Positions 1-12,174 of a DNA stretch of 64,000 nucleotides are shown in pieces. Each line of letters opens with the position of its first letter. Position 1 is the stretch's first letter. The translations under genes were made by a program, and so were the position numbers. This DNA is from Proteles cristata cristata. Its lineage: Eukaryota > Chordata > Mammalia > Carnivora > Hyaenidae. The stretch is taken from the NCBI GenBank assembly GCA_017311185.1, contig JAESUZ010005469.1:870001-934000 (forward strand), read 5' to 3'. Under the pieces are notes generated by a model, which was not told the DNA's origin, made no database searches, and saw only the letters and a list, made by a program, of their open reading frames with translations.

Positions 1-75
1 AATTATAGAGTAATGATTGTTGTAAAGTATCCCTTTCTTCTCTCTGCCACTCAGACCACATCTAGAATTTTGTAT

Positions 76-440
76 TTAGTTCTGGGTATCCCATTGTGTG
101 GAGGAGTACTGAGCAACTGAAGTGTGACCATCAGTGACCAGGGTGGTGAAGGATCTGTGGACAAACCTTGAGTGGGAGGATCAGTTGGAGACACAGTGCT
201 GGGTCAGGAGAAAAGCCCGCCAGAGCGGAATCTCCTCCCCATCTGTAAGGGCTTCTACGTGCCCTGTGCACCAGGAAGTAGACTGGTGGTGTTAATGTCT
301 CAGAGGACTGAAAGTTAGAAGAAGGCAGATTTCAGCTCAGTGGAAGGAAAGGACAGAGTTAGAGCCATGAAACAATGAAATGAGCGGCCTTACGATGAGC
401 CAGATGCAGCTGGTTTTTTTCTGCCTGACTTCTCCTGTCG
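76..440 (+). repeat. Old CR1/L3-type LINE fragment
   Basis: The stretch carries the recognisable 3'-region wording of amniote CR1-like LINEs: a 'cccatt...gag' lead, 'ccagggtggtgaaggatctg', then 'ggcagatttcagctcag' and 'gagccatgaaacaatgaaatg'. Divergence is high and indels are many, fitting an element that predates placental mammals. Boundaries are approximate. Confidence 0.5.
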
Positions 441-1639
441 TCTATTTGCAGGATATGGCAGGACACATGGGCCCGCCCAAACCTTTTTCTAAGGAGAACG
501 ATACTTCCTAAGCACCTACAGAAAGACATGCTGAGAAGTTCAAACAAGGGGCCAGGTACCTCCCCAAAAGTAGAGTGTCCTCTTTGTTCTGGGAGTCAGT
601 TGTAGAGTAGAAGCTAAGGGAAGTTTCTTTTCAAGTCTACTCTGGGTATATCTGTCTTTTTGGAAGCACTCAAGAGAAGATGCATCTTAAATCAGGATTC
701 TGATACAGAGAAATAGATATATTTAGTTTTTGATGAAAAAAAAAAGAATTCCATAATGTTAAAGCTGAAGTGAAAATATAATTATATAATATTTCTATCT
801 TCCCTGCCCATATTTTATAAAGTTCATCATTTTAGAGTTATTAGGAAATAGTCTAGATATATTAAATATCTTCCAGGGAAGGCCTTAGTTTTTCACGTAT
901 AGTTGGAACTACAAGCAAGTAAAGCAAAAGTTTTGCTTCTTTGTGTTGAGGAGGAAAGCACAAACAATTAAACATTTATAGATAAGATGCTTATGTAACA
1001 GATCAAGAGAATAATATAAGAATAGTCCTCTCCTTTTGGAAAAATGTTTAAGTTTGACATTTTTAAACAAATGACTGTTATAGTGAGATGATGGTCTTGG
1101 CTCCTGCTTATGAGTTTTAAAGCCTTTTTTTGTTAAGAAAATTAAGGAGAACTGGGTTTTTTGTTGTTATTTATTGTTTATTGTTTCCTTGTCACATTTT
1201 TATCAAGGAATGTTTGTCTTTAGGAGCAAATACTAGAAAGCAAAGGTAATCAAAGCATGTTCCAAAGCTGAGTGGTACTTTGACCATTCTTTAAGGAGTG
1301 GTCCTTTCTGTTTTGCTTCTGCCGTTTACTCCTCTTAACCCTGTGGAGCAATATGGGGGACACACTTCTATGTCATTTCCAGCTAAGTAAGGAGGCCTGC
1401 TACTTTATCTCTCTTCTGCATCCTACATTACTTCCAGTGGTTTCACTTTTTCTCTTCTCCCTGCAGACACACGTAAAACCCACAAATTGTAAAGTTTTTG
1501 TGCATTTTAAAACCTTTGCGTCCTTGTACGTATTTAAAATATGATTTCAGGAACAACCACTTGTAACATGAAAGAGCTCAGAAAGTCACCAGAACTTAGT
1601 GTGTTTAGGGAAAAAATCAGGAGACAGTGGTAGGTTAAT
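441..1639. other. Intronic sequence, nothing recognised
   Basis: AT-rich unique-looking sequence. Short open frames are chance-length. No clear repeat, exon or motif was identified. Confidence 0.5.
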
Positions 1640-2030
1640 TTAGCATTTAGCCATTTAACAAATACTTATTGAACTCCCACTGTGTGCCAGGCAGAGTTGC
1701 TATATTCTAGAAGTTAAAATGGTGAACAAGGCAGATGTGATTCCTGCCCTCATGGAACTGATTATGTAAGCATATACATGTAAATTGTCATAGCTTCTTT
1801 AAGCACACACACGGCACACAGAGGGCTTTAAAAAGGAATCTAGGGGACTTCTGGAATTGTTTCCTTGATAAAGCGAATTTTGAGCAGAGATCTGGAAGGA
1901 TGAGTTGCAGTTCTTAAGGGAAGTGGGCAATGGTGGGCGGAGGATGGGGGGACTACAGGCAGGAAAATGCATGGCCTGCTGGAAGAACGAGCAGTGGACA
2001 CCTAACTGGAGCATCCCCGCTTGTAGTGGA
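1640..2030 (+). repeat. L2 LINE fragment
   Basis: It contains the L2 3'-half signature: 'acaaatacttattgaac', 'tgtgtgccaggcag', 'aatggtgaacaaggcag', 'cctgccctcatggaactg', then 'gagcagagatctggaaggatgag' and 'gcaggaaaatgcatggcctg'. The order matches sense-strand L2. It is heavily diverged. Confidence 0.7.
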
Positions 2031-2780
2031 GAAAACTCCAGAACAGCATAGGGGCCTACCTGGAACACACGCCTGCCTTCTTGGCTCTGCTGCTTTATTT
2101 TGTGGGCCTTCTAGAATTTTTCTCAGATTATCACCATGGGAGAGGATATGCTGTTTTTATTGTAATGAGTCATAACCCTCTGTTATTGCAGGTGATAAGG
2201 GTGTCTAGAAGCAGTACAACTAACGGTGTCAGGGTCTCACCTCTTAATGGCAGACCTTTAGAGGGAAGCCCTCTGAGCTTTTCATGGTGGGTAAAGTAAA
2301 ACTCCTGTTGTTCATTGTCTTCTCCTCCAGGCTGCCCCTGGTAGGGAGTTGATAGGAGATCTTTTGGATATGGGCACTGCTTCACTGTTGATAGAAAGAC
2401 ATGGCGAATTTGATTACATTAAATTAGGAGCATGTGTATGCTTGACAAAGTGAACTAATGAAGGAAAATGCATCAAAAGGATTTATGGTGAATTGATTAA
2501 AATTTTTCTTTGCAGAAAACCCTTCCGGCTTAACGCTTGGAATTATAAGGCTATCAGTGCTTCTAGACCCTCCAGGTTCTCACTTGCCTTTGAGACAGGC
2601 AGTTAGGGGACTTCTCTTTCCTTGGAGCAGCCACTCTGTCTGCAGCATACTCTGTTGCAGGCAAATGTATTCCCAACCTGCAGTCTGAATTGCATGGAGG
2701 AAAGAGGATAAAAGACACTATTTGATTTATTAATTTCTAGTGGATTAGAACTACAAATGTTTGCTATGTTTTTAATTTGA
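2031..2780. other. Intronic sequence, nothing recognised
   Basis: Unique-looking intron sequence. Overlapping short open frames on both strands at 2081-2385 have no recognisable domains. Confidence 0.5.
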
Positions 2781-2990
2781 GAAGTGGAGAGAATCACAGC
2801 AGCTTTTAATTATGCATTTTGTGTAATGCAGCTCTGAATAGAGCAGAACAAAATTAAAATTGTGGATCAAATACTAAATCTGAGTGGATACTAAAGTGAG
2901 CTGTAGTGTAATGCTAATGGTTTTGCATCTTCCTGGCATTATGTCAATAATGGCTCTAATCACATTAAGTAGAGAGCCCATTAGCTTTTT
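2781..2990. other. Candidate conserved non-coding element
   Basis: A repeat-free, AT-rich block with dense TAAT/ATTA cores and octamer-like words (attatgcatttt, aatgctaatgg, tctaatcacatta). That composition is typical of deeply conserved enhancers near developmental genes. No alignment was possible, so this is inference. Confidence 0.3.
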
Positions 2991-5330
2991 CTTTGCAGCA
3001 GCATGCACCATAGCAACATACTGTGAGTTCTGAAATAACTTTTAACATATTTTTTAAAGCATTACCATGTTCAGGCTGAGAGGCATCTATAGAACATGCA
3101 TGTATGAACACAGATGTATTCACAATGCTGTATGTGCAGTGATGTTCTTCTGTTAGTACAAGCATATTAACCCTAACCTAACATTGTCTTTATCTTCATA
3201 AATTTAATAGATTATCTGCTGTTTTCATGGGACTAAAGCTTTGCTGGAATTCATCATGGTATACAGTCAGATCTACTTGTATAGTACTATACCTAGAGGG
3301 ATAAAGGCCTTTAATATTTCCTTTCTTTGCCTGTTCACAAATGGCATGGCATTTTCTAACTGTCCAGCCCTGTGTAGTTCTATTTCTCTGCTGAAGCTTG
3401 AACAGAGAGGTCTGGTTGAGGTTCATTTGCTTTAATGCCATTTCAGGTCCTGTCTGGTGGAGTGCTTTGTGCTCCCAAGATAAGCTTACCGTGTGGTTTC
3501 ATCATGGGTGTTCTTAGTGAGTAGGAGACTGGAATTAATATGGTATGTAAATATTTCTTCTTTGAGTAGAACAATATTGAGTATTTTTAAACATTCAAAT
3601 GATTTAAAATTTTTCAGAGAAATGTTCAAGAGTAACTAAAACTCAGTTTTTCTGTTATTATACTATATGAAAATAAACTTAGGAAGTTGATAAGGGAATT
3701 TTCAAAATGGTAGTATTACAGAGGCACTTTGTTCTCTATATGTATGTGACTTGATGACTTCTCTGCCTCCCCAAACCTTCACTTAACCAGTATATGTCCA
3801 TCTTGTATTCTTTCTTCTTTCTTACCTCCTCTATCCACTTGCCATGTACTACCCAAAAGAGTTGCATCAGTATTCTGAGTAAATATTGTTGCTTTAGTCT
3901 TCTGAATAGCCCTTGAGCCCACCCCTCCCTCTCTGTCCCAGGGACTCAATTCAGGCCCTCATTGTCTTTCCAGTTTTCATGTTAATGTCCCTACATGTTC
4001 CTCTTTCTGCTATATTTGAGTAATTTATTTAAGTGATATGAGTGATATTTAAGAAAGCAACATATAATCATGTGTATGTGGAGTTTATCTTTTCTTAAGA
4101 GGTTCTTTTAAGTTAGGATGCATAATCCTAACTTTTATTCAGGATGGGTCATCAAGAGTAAGCACCCTTAAGTTTCACAGCTGGTCACAGAACATTCTGT
4201 TCAAGCAAGTATAAAGTACAGTTCTCTTAGAATTTGAAAGCATAATGGTATGCCATCGAGTGTTGGGTGTTGTCTGTTTATCTTTGGTATCAAAGACCCA
4301 GGGAATTTGGAGAAACATCATACAGCTTTTGGAATTATTCAGACAAGCTGTAATATCACATGACTGCTCCCCCAAATGTTAAGACATTACTCACTGGATC
4401 GTAAGACATTTTAAGTACTTAATCATAATACTCTAGTGAGATATTCAGGAATGAAATTTAAATCACTTTAAATTGGGTCACGGAAAGGTAAAATGACTGC
4501 CCAAGTTTGCTTTGACAGTGGTTAAAAACTAGGATCAACTCTAGAAATAGTTGTCTTTTTATTTTTATATGATAAAATATCCTTCCACTTAATTCAATTC
4601 CTTTTAATTCAGAAGAGTTGACTTCAGCTCCTTAAAGGGATTCATAAGTGCCACTTTACATACATGTGTAGCTGTCATACCTTTTTAGAGTACTTTCAGG
4701 TTTATCCCTAAAGGAAAAAGCTAGGGCATGCTTCTGAAATAAAAAATATGACACATGGTCTATTGTGACAATCTGAATTTTTCTGACTCTAGGTCTCTGG
4801 CATTCTGTCACATCAAGCTGTAGAGATACAGTGTTCTCCATGACAGGTGCCATTCCACCTAGCTGCACATTGGAAGTACTCATAGGAAGAGATAGGAGCC
4901 ATCCGACTTGTCCATCTAGTATGGTGCTCAGCTCGACGGTGGTTTCCTAGATGCCTGTCTCCTTTCTGACGAGATCTGCCTTGAAAATCTTCCATAGCTA
5001 CAGCTGCCACCTTTGAGTAGATGACCCATATCCAATTCCTAAGCTTCCACTTTCCTTATGCACCACAATTCCACATATTCAAATGTCCACTGACATTTGA
5101 TGCCTAATGGTATTATCAGTAAATCTATATCAACATAACTAAAATTGAATCTCTTCTACTTTATATTTTACCCCCTTTCCTAAGTTGTACCTTCTCATGA
5201 TTTCCACACTGACCTTTCTCTTAATATGCAGCAGAGAGAGCCTCCAAAGGCTGGGTTGTATGGTATGCCTCCTGGCAGTTCTAAAGCTTGATAAAACATA
5301 GTCTTTACCTTTAAGAGGCTTACGTAGAGG
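2991..5330. other. Intronic sequence, nothing confidently recognised
   Basis: Mixed AT-rich intron. A possible very old MIR fragment lies around 4440-4530, too degraded to call. No exon or RNA gene was seen. Confidence 0.45.
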
Positions 5331-5642
5331 AACTATGAGATGATTTCATTCATATGTGGAATTTAAGAAACAAAACAGATGAACATATGGGGAAGGGGGA
5401 GGAGAGTAGAAGAGAGGAAACAAACCACAAGAGACTCTTAATGATAGAGTCTCTATGGGAAATGGATGGGAGATGAGCTAGATGGGTGATGAGTACTAAG
5501 TAGGACACTTGTTATGATGAGCCCTGGGTATTGTATGTAAGAGATGAATCACTGAATTCTGTCCCTGAAACCAATATTGCACAATATATTAACTAACTAA
5601 AAATTTAGCTTAAATACAATTTTAAAATTAAACAAGAAATAT
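5331..5642 (+). repeat. 5'-truncated L1, carnivore 3' end
   Basis: It matches the carnivore LINE-1 3' tail: 'ttcattcatatgtggaattt', 'agagactcttaa', 'gatgagctagatgggtgatg', 'ggacacttgttatgatgagc', 'gatgaatcactgaattct', 'gaaaccaatattgcac' and 'attaactaactaa', ending in an A-rich tail. Only the final roughly 310 bp are present, so it is a dead truncated insertion. No clear target-site duplication was found. Confidence 0.8.
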
Positions 5643-5956
5643 AAGATACAGATCATACTTGTATTGCAAAAATCTCACTATGTTTGCAGGCTGGAGACTG
5701 GTTTAGGACTGAGAGAATGGGAGACCCGGTCTGGAAGGAGGTGGAGGTGACTGAACTAAGTGCCCTTGCCAGAATTTTTGTCCTCAAAGAGGACACAATT
5801 GAATGAAAGAGAATAGATATGTGCAAGAGTCTAGGTGAGGGTAAAGCAATCAGGACATGTTTAGAAAGGTATCTCAGTTTCTCCTAGTTTTTTTCATCTC
5901 TCTTTTTGTCAGAAAAATGCAGGGCAGCATCTCTCGAGCTGTTTCTACCTTTTCTA

Positions 5957-6122
5957 TCCACACACCCCTGCCTTAGTTCACCTGCCTACCTACCTACCTA
6001 CCCCTCACCCTCTATCCACACACCCCAGCCTCAGCTCACCCACCTTCCTACCCACGTATCACCCTCTGTTCACACACCCCTGCCTCAACTCACCCACCTA
6101 CCTACCCACTTCTCACCCTCTG
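5957..6122. repeat. Pyrimidine/C-rich minisatellite, three units of 54-58 bp
   Basis: Three tandem units at 5957-6014, 6015-6068 and 6069-6122. Each begins TCCACACACCCC or TTCACACACCCC, continues through CCTACC motifs and ends TCACCCTCTR. Units 2 and 3 are both 54 bp. Unit 1 has extra CTAC repeats. A 138-residue Pro/Ser/Leu-rich open frame across it is a by-product of the repeat. Confidence 0.85.
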
Positions 6123-6262
6123 TTCCTCTTTCCCCTCTCTCTTCCTGTTCGCTCCCTCTCATCCTGTCTCCTCTCTCTGTCCTCTCTCTCTCACCTTCTC
6201 CCCTCATCTTATTCTTCTTCCCTCCTTCCTTCTTTCCATCCATCTTATTCTTCTTCCCTTTT
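6123..6262. repeat. Polypyrimidine (C/T) tract
   Basis: About 140 bases almost wholly C and T, directly abutting the minisatellite. It is low-complexity sequence with no gene. Confidence 0.8.
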
Positions 6263-6779
6263 TTCTGTACAAGAAGTGGGAGGAGGAAAGATAAGAAAAA
6301 GCTTGAGATTATACACTCATAATGTCCTGGGCTTTTTCCCTCTGTGTCAGTGCAGGGCAGTATAGTGTTTGTGAAGCCTTTACAGTTTATCCTTATAAAA
6401 TCTTCAATACAATTTGAGCATACTGTCTTTTAGAGCTTCTTGTTTCTGTAAGGTGAATGCAAGATTTACAACTGGTAAGCTCAGGTTTGGTCATGTACAC
6501 TACCTCGTTTATGAACAGTATTCAAAATATAAAAAGCACACACAGACATAAAATGTAATATTCCATGGTACATAGGCTAAATAGCTCATAATTGTAAAAC
6601 ACAAGATTTTTAGCTAGATGAATAGTCATTCAACAAGCATTTTACATTAGCTTGCCATGTACTAAGTGCTTTGAATATAAAGGTAAAACATGCAAGGTTT
6701 CTTAACAAAGGTTTGTTGTAATGCAAGCCGACATTTACACATAATACTGTGTTATTGGTAGTGTGGACAAATAGAGATG

Positions 6780-7002
6780 TAAGAGTATACACTTTGGTGC
6801 CAGACTCAGGCCTAAATACCTTCCCTACCTTCTTTACTTAGGTCACTTGTCTAAAATTGTTAGTCCTTCTAAGCCTCAGTTTAGATATAATAATAGTACC
6901 CACCATATGGTGATTATTTGGAAAGTTATTCAAGATAGTGTGTGCATAGTACCTACCAGAATACTTGATGGAAAGCCAGTGCTCAAAAATGTTAGCTGTC
7001 AT
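6780..7002 (+). repeat. MIR SINE fragment
   Basis: MIR core is readable in consensus order: 'ggtgccagactcaggcctaa', 'taggtcacttgtctaaaatt', 'aagcctcagtttagat', 'ataataatagtacccacc', 'aaaaatgttagctgtcatta'. It is an ancient tRNA-derived mammalian SINE. Confidence 0.75.
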
Positions 7003-7079
7003 TACTGCAGCACCCATAGGGAAAGGAGCTTCGCATTGTGTCATGGGCAGTCAGAGGAGATTTCACAACAGAGGTAGGT

Positions 7080-7330
7080 AGCAGGAGAGGTGATGCTAAG
7101 AAAGACGACAGGAGGAGTTTCTCAGGGCAGAGTACTCTGTCCCAGTGAACCAGACAGCATCCACTAATGCATAGAATTATAAGGGGCCATGGCCTTTTCC
7201 AGAAATCTATGAGTCCATATTGTTGGAGCATAAAAAGACTCAAAGGAGATAAACCTGGACAGATAACCAGGGGCCAGAAATTGAAGAGCTTTGTCATGAA
7301 AAAGACATTTTGAGTTTATACTCTATGTCA
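7080..7330 (+). repeat. L2 LINE fragment
   Basis: L2-like phrases include 'ttgttggagcataaaaagac', 'aaaggagataaacctgg', 'ccaggggccagaaattg', 'aagagctttgtcatg' and 'gacattttgagtttatactc'. Sense orientation, strongly diverged. Confidence 0.5.
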
Positions 7331-7339
7331 GTCATCTTC

Positions 7340-9145
7340 TAATTGGAGTACTTATGGATTAGATATTGAGAATCAAAGAGATGATGTTAAATTTCTATTT
7401 ATGTTTTCTTAGTTTAATTTTACCATATAACATTCACACCATGTATAAAAAACATTTAAAGTCATTATATATTAGTATGGTAGTACATGTAAATATTTGA
7501 ACATGTATTCAGTTAGTACATAATAATTATTTTCATGGCTAGCATTTTTCTGACTGATTTTGGCATCAGTTCAGAGTAATCATTGCCTAGTCATACCAGT
7601 TATTAAAAATTTTTGATACCATTCCTTTAAGTAAGTATACCAGTTTTGGGGTCATGTAATCCTCTCTTGTCACTGATTATTAGTCTGTTGACCACTGCTC
7701 TGGGAGATGGGGAATATTTGGAGGATTTGGGACAATCCCAAATTATTATTAGAATTATTTCTAATTATTATTAGAAATAATAAGAAATCATTAGAATCAT
7801 CACAGGGACAGTGTCCTGAGGGCTCAGTGAGAGTTAAGCAGGTTAAAGAGGTACCACCATCAGATTTATTTAGGTCTAAGCACATGGTTCATAGCTGAGG
7901 CATAGATATTACCCATCCTGACAGAAGACTTAAGAAAGAAAAGGTGATTTGTTTCTTTTAAACCAATATTACATCATACCATCTAATGATACAGTTATTT
8001 TTAAAAAGAGACAAAAATTAAAGACTTCTTTCAAAAATATACAGAGGAGAAAGGAAAAGTAGATATGTTGAAGAGAATACAGGCATAATATTTAAATAAT
8101 TTTTAATAACATGAACGGTACAGACACTGTACAGTAAGAACAGATGTGCAGATATTGGCCCATATTCCTTACCATTCTAGTATGCATCAGCTAAACATGA
8201 GCTTTGGGCATTGGGAATAAATAAATATATATATATTTAAGGGTCTCAAAGATTTGTTAGCTATAATTAGCCTCTGCTGTATGCCCCATCCCCACTTCTA
8301 AACCATTTATCTTTGTCTTCTTGAGCTTTGAATTCTGTACTCAGAGGAGAAATTAGGAAATAATCTCCCGCCAGTGTTGATATGTAACCATCATTTGCCA
8401 CAAATGGGAATTTAATTCTCATTTTTTCCATGCACTGAAATGGCACCAAGAACACCTTCCATTTGCATAGATCAGTCAAGGGATTTAGAAGACACTTGTA
8501 TGCTCACAATGGCAAATTTTCAATGTAGTCATTTTTCTCGACTTCTCAAAATTATCTCAAAACATCCTCTCATTCGCCCTCATTTAATCTCTTGAGCATT
8601 AGCTTTCTTTCACATTTTGTGAGATTACTGATGTTTCCTGTTACTCAGCACACATATTGCTTCTATCAGTGTGACTGCACACCTTTCATAGTAATCATCT
8701 TGTCTCTGAACCAAAATAGAATGCATGATAAAGGAAAGAAAAGTTGCTTTCAGAAGTGAAAATGGAGAGAGGCCCATGGAGTAGTATGAAGAAAGAAACA
8801 CATGAGATCTGAATTGGAGAGTTTGGTCAGTTCAAGAAAAGAAGAAAATTTGGGTGTCAAACCAGGAAATCAAGCAAGACTGGAAGGGAAGAAACTTTAG
8901 GTAGGGATCTTTTGGTAGCTGAAACACAGTAGAAGGATAACATTAAATAACTAGAACACCACACGTGGAAACAAAGAACTAAGGAGGTGAATATGAAGAC
9001 CAGGAACAAGCAGTAATGGAGCTAATGGCTTTTTCTTTGAATCACCATCACAGATCAGTGTTGTATGCGGTGTCTGTCTTCCCCACGTCCATTGTTAAAG
9101 AGGCAGGAATGATGTAGCTAGAAGACAGACTCAGTTGCTACTTTC
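7340..9145. other. Intronic sequence, nothing recognised apart from a small palindrome
   Basis: AT-rich intron. A 12-bp-arm perfect inverted repeat lies at 7754-7781 (ATTATTTCTAAT, 4-nt loop, its exact complement). A short (TA)n occurs near 8226. No gene or interspersed repeat could be supported. Confidence 0.5.
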
Positions 9146-9161
9146 TGTTGGGTGGGATTTT

Positions 9162-9376
9162 GGGGGGATAAAGTTTATTCATTTGTTTTGAGAGGGAGAG
9201 AATATAAGCAGGAGAGGAGCAGAGAGAGAAAGGAAGAGAAAGGATCACAAGCAGGCTCCCCACTTTCAGTGTAGAGCCCAACGGGGGCTTGAACTTACGA
9301 GCCATGAGATCATGACCTGAGCCAAAATCCAGAGTCAGATGCCTAACCAACTAAGCCAAAGCTACCCAGGTGCCCC
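9162..9376 (-). mobile_element. CAN-SINE (feliform tRNA-derived SINE)
   Basis: Read on the minus strand it has the tRNA-like head ending at the 'acccaggtgcccc' boundary (plus-strand wording), the 'gatcatgacctgagcc' segment, the purine-rich complement of the CT region, and an A-rich tail. Flanks 9146-9161 and 9377-9392 form a 16-bp target-site duplication (TGTTGRRTGGGATTTT, two mismatches). Divergence suggests an older copy. Confidence 0.9.
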
Positions 9377-9392
9377 TGTTGAATGGGATTTT

Positions 9393-11057
9393 ATCAGATG
9401 TTAGGTGAGGTTTTTTCTTTGCTGTTCTCCAAATTTAGTCTTTTGACTTGTTATGTTAATTATCATATCAACATGAGGTGCAAGATTTGATCTTGTTCCT
9501 AGTTTATACCAGTTTGCTCTTAAAGACAAAAATTTAATTCAATCTTTGAGAAAGTAGAGAAGACATAGGTGTAGGTGCCTCTATTTCAATATAAAAGTTG
9601 GAGGCAGAAACCTCAGAAGATTGTTCCTGAGCTATTTAAGATGGATAACTTTATTCTTATAATAAAGCCCAATTTAATTAACATTGGCATGTTGTTTCAA
9701 CTGGCATGAATAACTTTTTTCTTTGACTGATGAATGGAGATGATTTTGAGTTATAAAAAAATAAAGAATGCAGGTGAAGAAACCTTGGGTTAGCTCAGAG
9801 ACAGCAGGAGGGTTTCTGAGAGAGTGGGAGTGGAAAAGCAATCCATAGACTTGCCGATGGACACTCATTAAATGTTAATAGGAACTGCATGTGATGAAAG
9901 GCAGGCAGTTCTGAATTTATCTTGTAACTGTATGTCTACAGCTGGAGGTATGCAAATGGAATCAAAGAAAGGCATTAAACAAGTTATTTGTTGGGAAATA
10001 GAAGGACGATTCTATTTACTTAACCTACCTTCAAGAGAACACTGCCAGCATTTGTGAACTGGAAAGCACAGGAGAAGTGAGTGACCTTCCAGCCCAGTGG
10101 CAAATGGAAGATGTTGTTAGAAAAGGAATAACTCCTATATCTGAATAAATTTCTAGGAAGGTTGAGCGCCCCTGATGTAGTAGGTATATAAAACCATGTA
10201 GCTGATATTAAGGCCTGTTATACTTTGTAACCTCCTTGAGTCACTGAAGCAAGCTCTCCCTAGTGAGGGACCACATCACTGGGTTCGGTGTCTTGACAGG
10301 AAGTTAGTTGCACCTATGATACCTGACACCTTCTTACACTCCCATTTAGTGGTGGGTCATTGGAATGCAGGAGCTGGATTGAAGCATTATACATAGCAGA
10401 TTAATAATATAAGTATCTGTGAGGCCTCACTTAGGAGGCTCTTAGAGGATTAATAAAATATTTACAAAATCACCTATACAGTTGCTTCATTTTTGAGATA
10501 TTTAGTTCTAATCACATCATAAATCTTCATTCAAGTGGCTTCTCTCTTCTAGGAAAGAAGTTCCGTGTTTCTGGAAAGGCAGGAACGGATTCCTGCCATA
10601 CTTTTATTAAAAATAAAAAGCCTAGTTTTTTGTACACGCGTGTTCTCTTGCTTATACACACACAGAGCCAACATTCAACAAACCAATAAAAGGAAGAGTA
10701 ATGCTAGTTTTTAAAAAGACTTTTCATTGAATTCAGTGAATGTTATTTACATGTAAAGCATTCCAAATATTCATCCTTTTATTATAAGAATCTTATTTCT
10801 GCATGTTTTACACAGTACCTAAAACCTAGAAAATCTTAAGTTGATCAAAGTAATTAGACTATTGATAGAATCCTTTTTATCTATAAAAAATTTTATAGAT
10901 AAAATTTTTTAAATTTTAACCTTTCCCTTTAAAAAGTTCCTGTGTCACTTATCGTGTACTATTTTATATGCAGTCTCAGCAGATCACATTGTACAATCAG
11001 ATTTCTAGACACAAGGTCAAGATTTCATTTAGTGCTTGGATTTGTGCTAAAGCTATA
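9393..11057. other. Intronic sequence with one AT-rich palindrome
   Basis: No exon or clear repeat was identified. At 10875-10904 there is a perfect 14-bp-arm inverted repeat (TTTTATCTATAAAA, 2-nt spacer, exact complement). It could extrude as a cruciform but is of a type common in AT-rich introns. Confidence 0.5.
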
Positions 11058-11139
11058 ACTATTTATATGAGCAACCATTTACTGAGTGCCTGCCTGTGCC
11101 TAGAAATTTAGCAAGAGATATTATGAGTATTTATTTATA

Positions 11140-11209
11140 CTTCATTTAATTCAATCCTAATAATAACTAATACTCTTCATTTAATTCAATCCTAATAATA
11201 ACTAATACT
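11140..11209. repeat. Perfect 2 x 35-bp tandem duplication
   Basis: Bases 11140-11174 are repeated exactly at 11175-11209; the unit begins CTTCATTTAATTCAATCC. It lies inside the MIR. Exact identity of the copies implies a recent duplication. Confidence 0.95.
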
Positions 11210-11286
11210 CCTAAGAATATCCCTAAAAGTCAGGTATTACTATCCTTGTTCCATAGCTGGGAAACAGGTTCAAAGTGGTCATAGAG

Positions 11287-11505
11287 GGGTGCCTGGGTGA
11301 CTTAGTCGGTTAAGCGTCCAACTTTCGCTTAGGTCATGATCTCACGGTTCGTGGGTTCGAGCCCCGCGTCGGGCTCTGTGCTGACTGCCAGCTCAGAGCC
11401 TGGAGCCTGTTTCAGTCTGTGACTCCCTCTCTCTCTGACCCTCCCCTGCTCACGCTGTCTCCCTCTCTCTCCTGGAAATAAATAAAACATTAAAAAAAAA
11501 ATTCG
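11287..11505 (+). mobile_element. Young full-length CAN-SINE
   Basis: It has an intact tRNA-like head with the Pol III B box GGTTCGAGCC at 11354-11363, a CpG-rich 'ccccgcgtcgggctc' segment, a CT-rich middle, 'aaataaataaaacatt' and a poly-A tail. A perfect 14-bp target-site duplication AAGTGGTCATAGAG flanks it (11273-11286 and 11506-11519). Retained CpGs and the perfect duplication argue for a recent, lineage-specific insertion. Confidence 0.97.
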
Positions 11506-11948
11506 AAGTGGTCATAGAGCTAGTAACTATAAAACTTGGTGTTAGAGCACAGGTCTGTGACTTCACACCCCATGCTGTATTTTAATTTGTTTTTATTTCA
11601 TTTCATTTTCCACTCCATTCTGCCTCCCTTTATTTCCACAAAGTGGGTATTTTAGGATTGTTAGAACCAGAGCTTATCCTTTTCTCCCTGATCATCAGTG
11701 GTCTTTTATGCTCTTTTACTGAATTCCCCTCCAATTGTATGCTATTGCTCCTATTATATTGCTGCCTTTTTAACTATGACTTCTATGATAGAACTTGGAG
11801 TTGGCCTCTAGATACGTTATCAACTTTAATAAAATATTTATTACAGATTAAAATTTTTTCCAGAAATCTATATTAAAGCATTTTTTAAGGCTAAAAAATA
11901 TTTGTCTGGCAACAGTCTGCTATATATATAATTGAAATAGTTTTATCC

Positions 11949-12174
11949 AGGGGCGCCTGGGTGGCTTAGTCGGTTAAGCGTCCGACTTTCGCTTGGTCAT
12001 GATCTCGCGGTTTGTGGGTTCGAGCCCTGCGTCAGGCTCTGTGCTGACTGCCAGCTCGGAGCCTGGAGCCTGTTTCAGTCTGTGATTTCCTCTCTTTCTG
12101 ACCCTCCCCTGCTCACGCTGTCTCTCTCTCTCCTAGAAATAAATAAAACATTAAAAAAAAAAAAAAAAAAAAAA
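11949..12174 (+). mobile_element. Young full-length CAN-SINE
   Basis: Nearly the same sequence as the copy at 11287, same orientation, with a long uninterrupted A tail (about 22 As). A perfect 15-bp target-site duplication GAAATAGTTTTATCC is at 11934-11948 and 12175-12189. It shares the 'gctgactgccagctc' and 'gctcacgctgtctc' variants with the 11287 and 32169 copies, so these look like one active subfamily. Confidence 0.97.

Larger units (their letters stand above)
11058..11590 (-). repeat. MIR SINE split by a CAN-SINE insertion
   Basis: The 5' piece (11058-11286) reads as reverse-complement MIR: 'ccatttactgagtgcctgcc', 'tcaggtattactatcc', 'catagctgggaaacaggttc'. After the CAN-SINE the MIR resumes with 'gagctagtaactataaaact' and 'agcacaggtctgtgactt'. 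The split is explained exactly by the SINE and its target duplication. The 5' piece also contains a 35-bp tandem duplication. Confidence 0.75.

Noticed and set aside
5906..6322. 138-codon Pro/Ser/Leu-rich open frame
   Set aside because: It is created by the minisatellite and C/T tract; there is no domain and no splice context.
7754..7781. 12-bp-arm AT palindrome as a terminator or origin
   Set aside because: It is in a mammalian intron of high AT content; such palindromes are common and no functional context is visible.
11287..11375. tRNA gene-like segment with A/B boxes
   Set aside because: It is the tRNA-derived head of a CAN-SINE with a poly-A tail and target duplication, not a functional tRNA gene.
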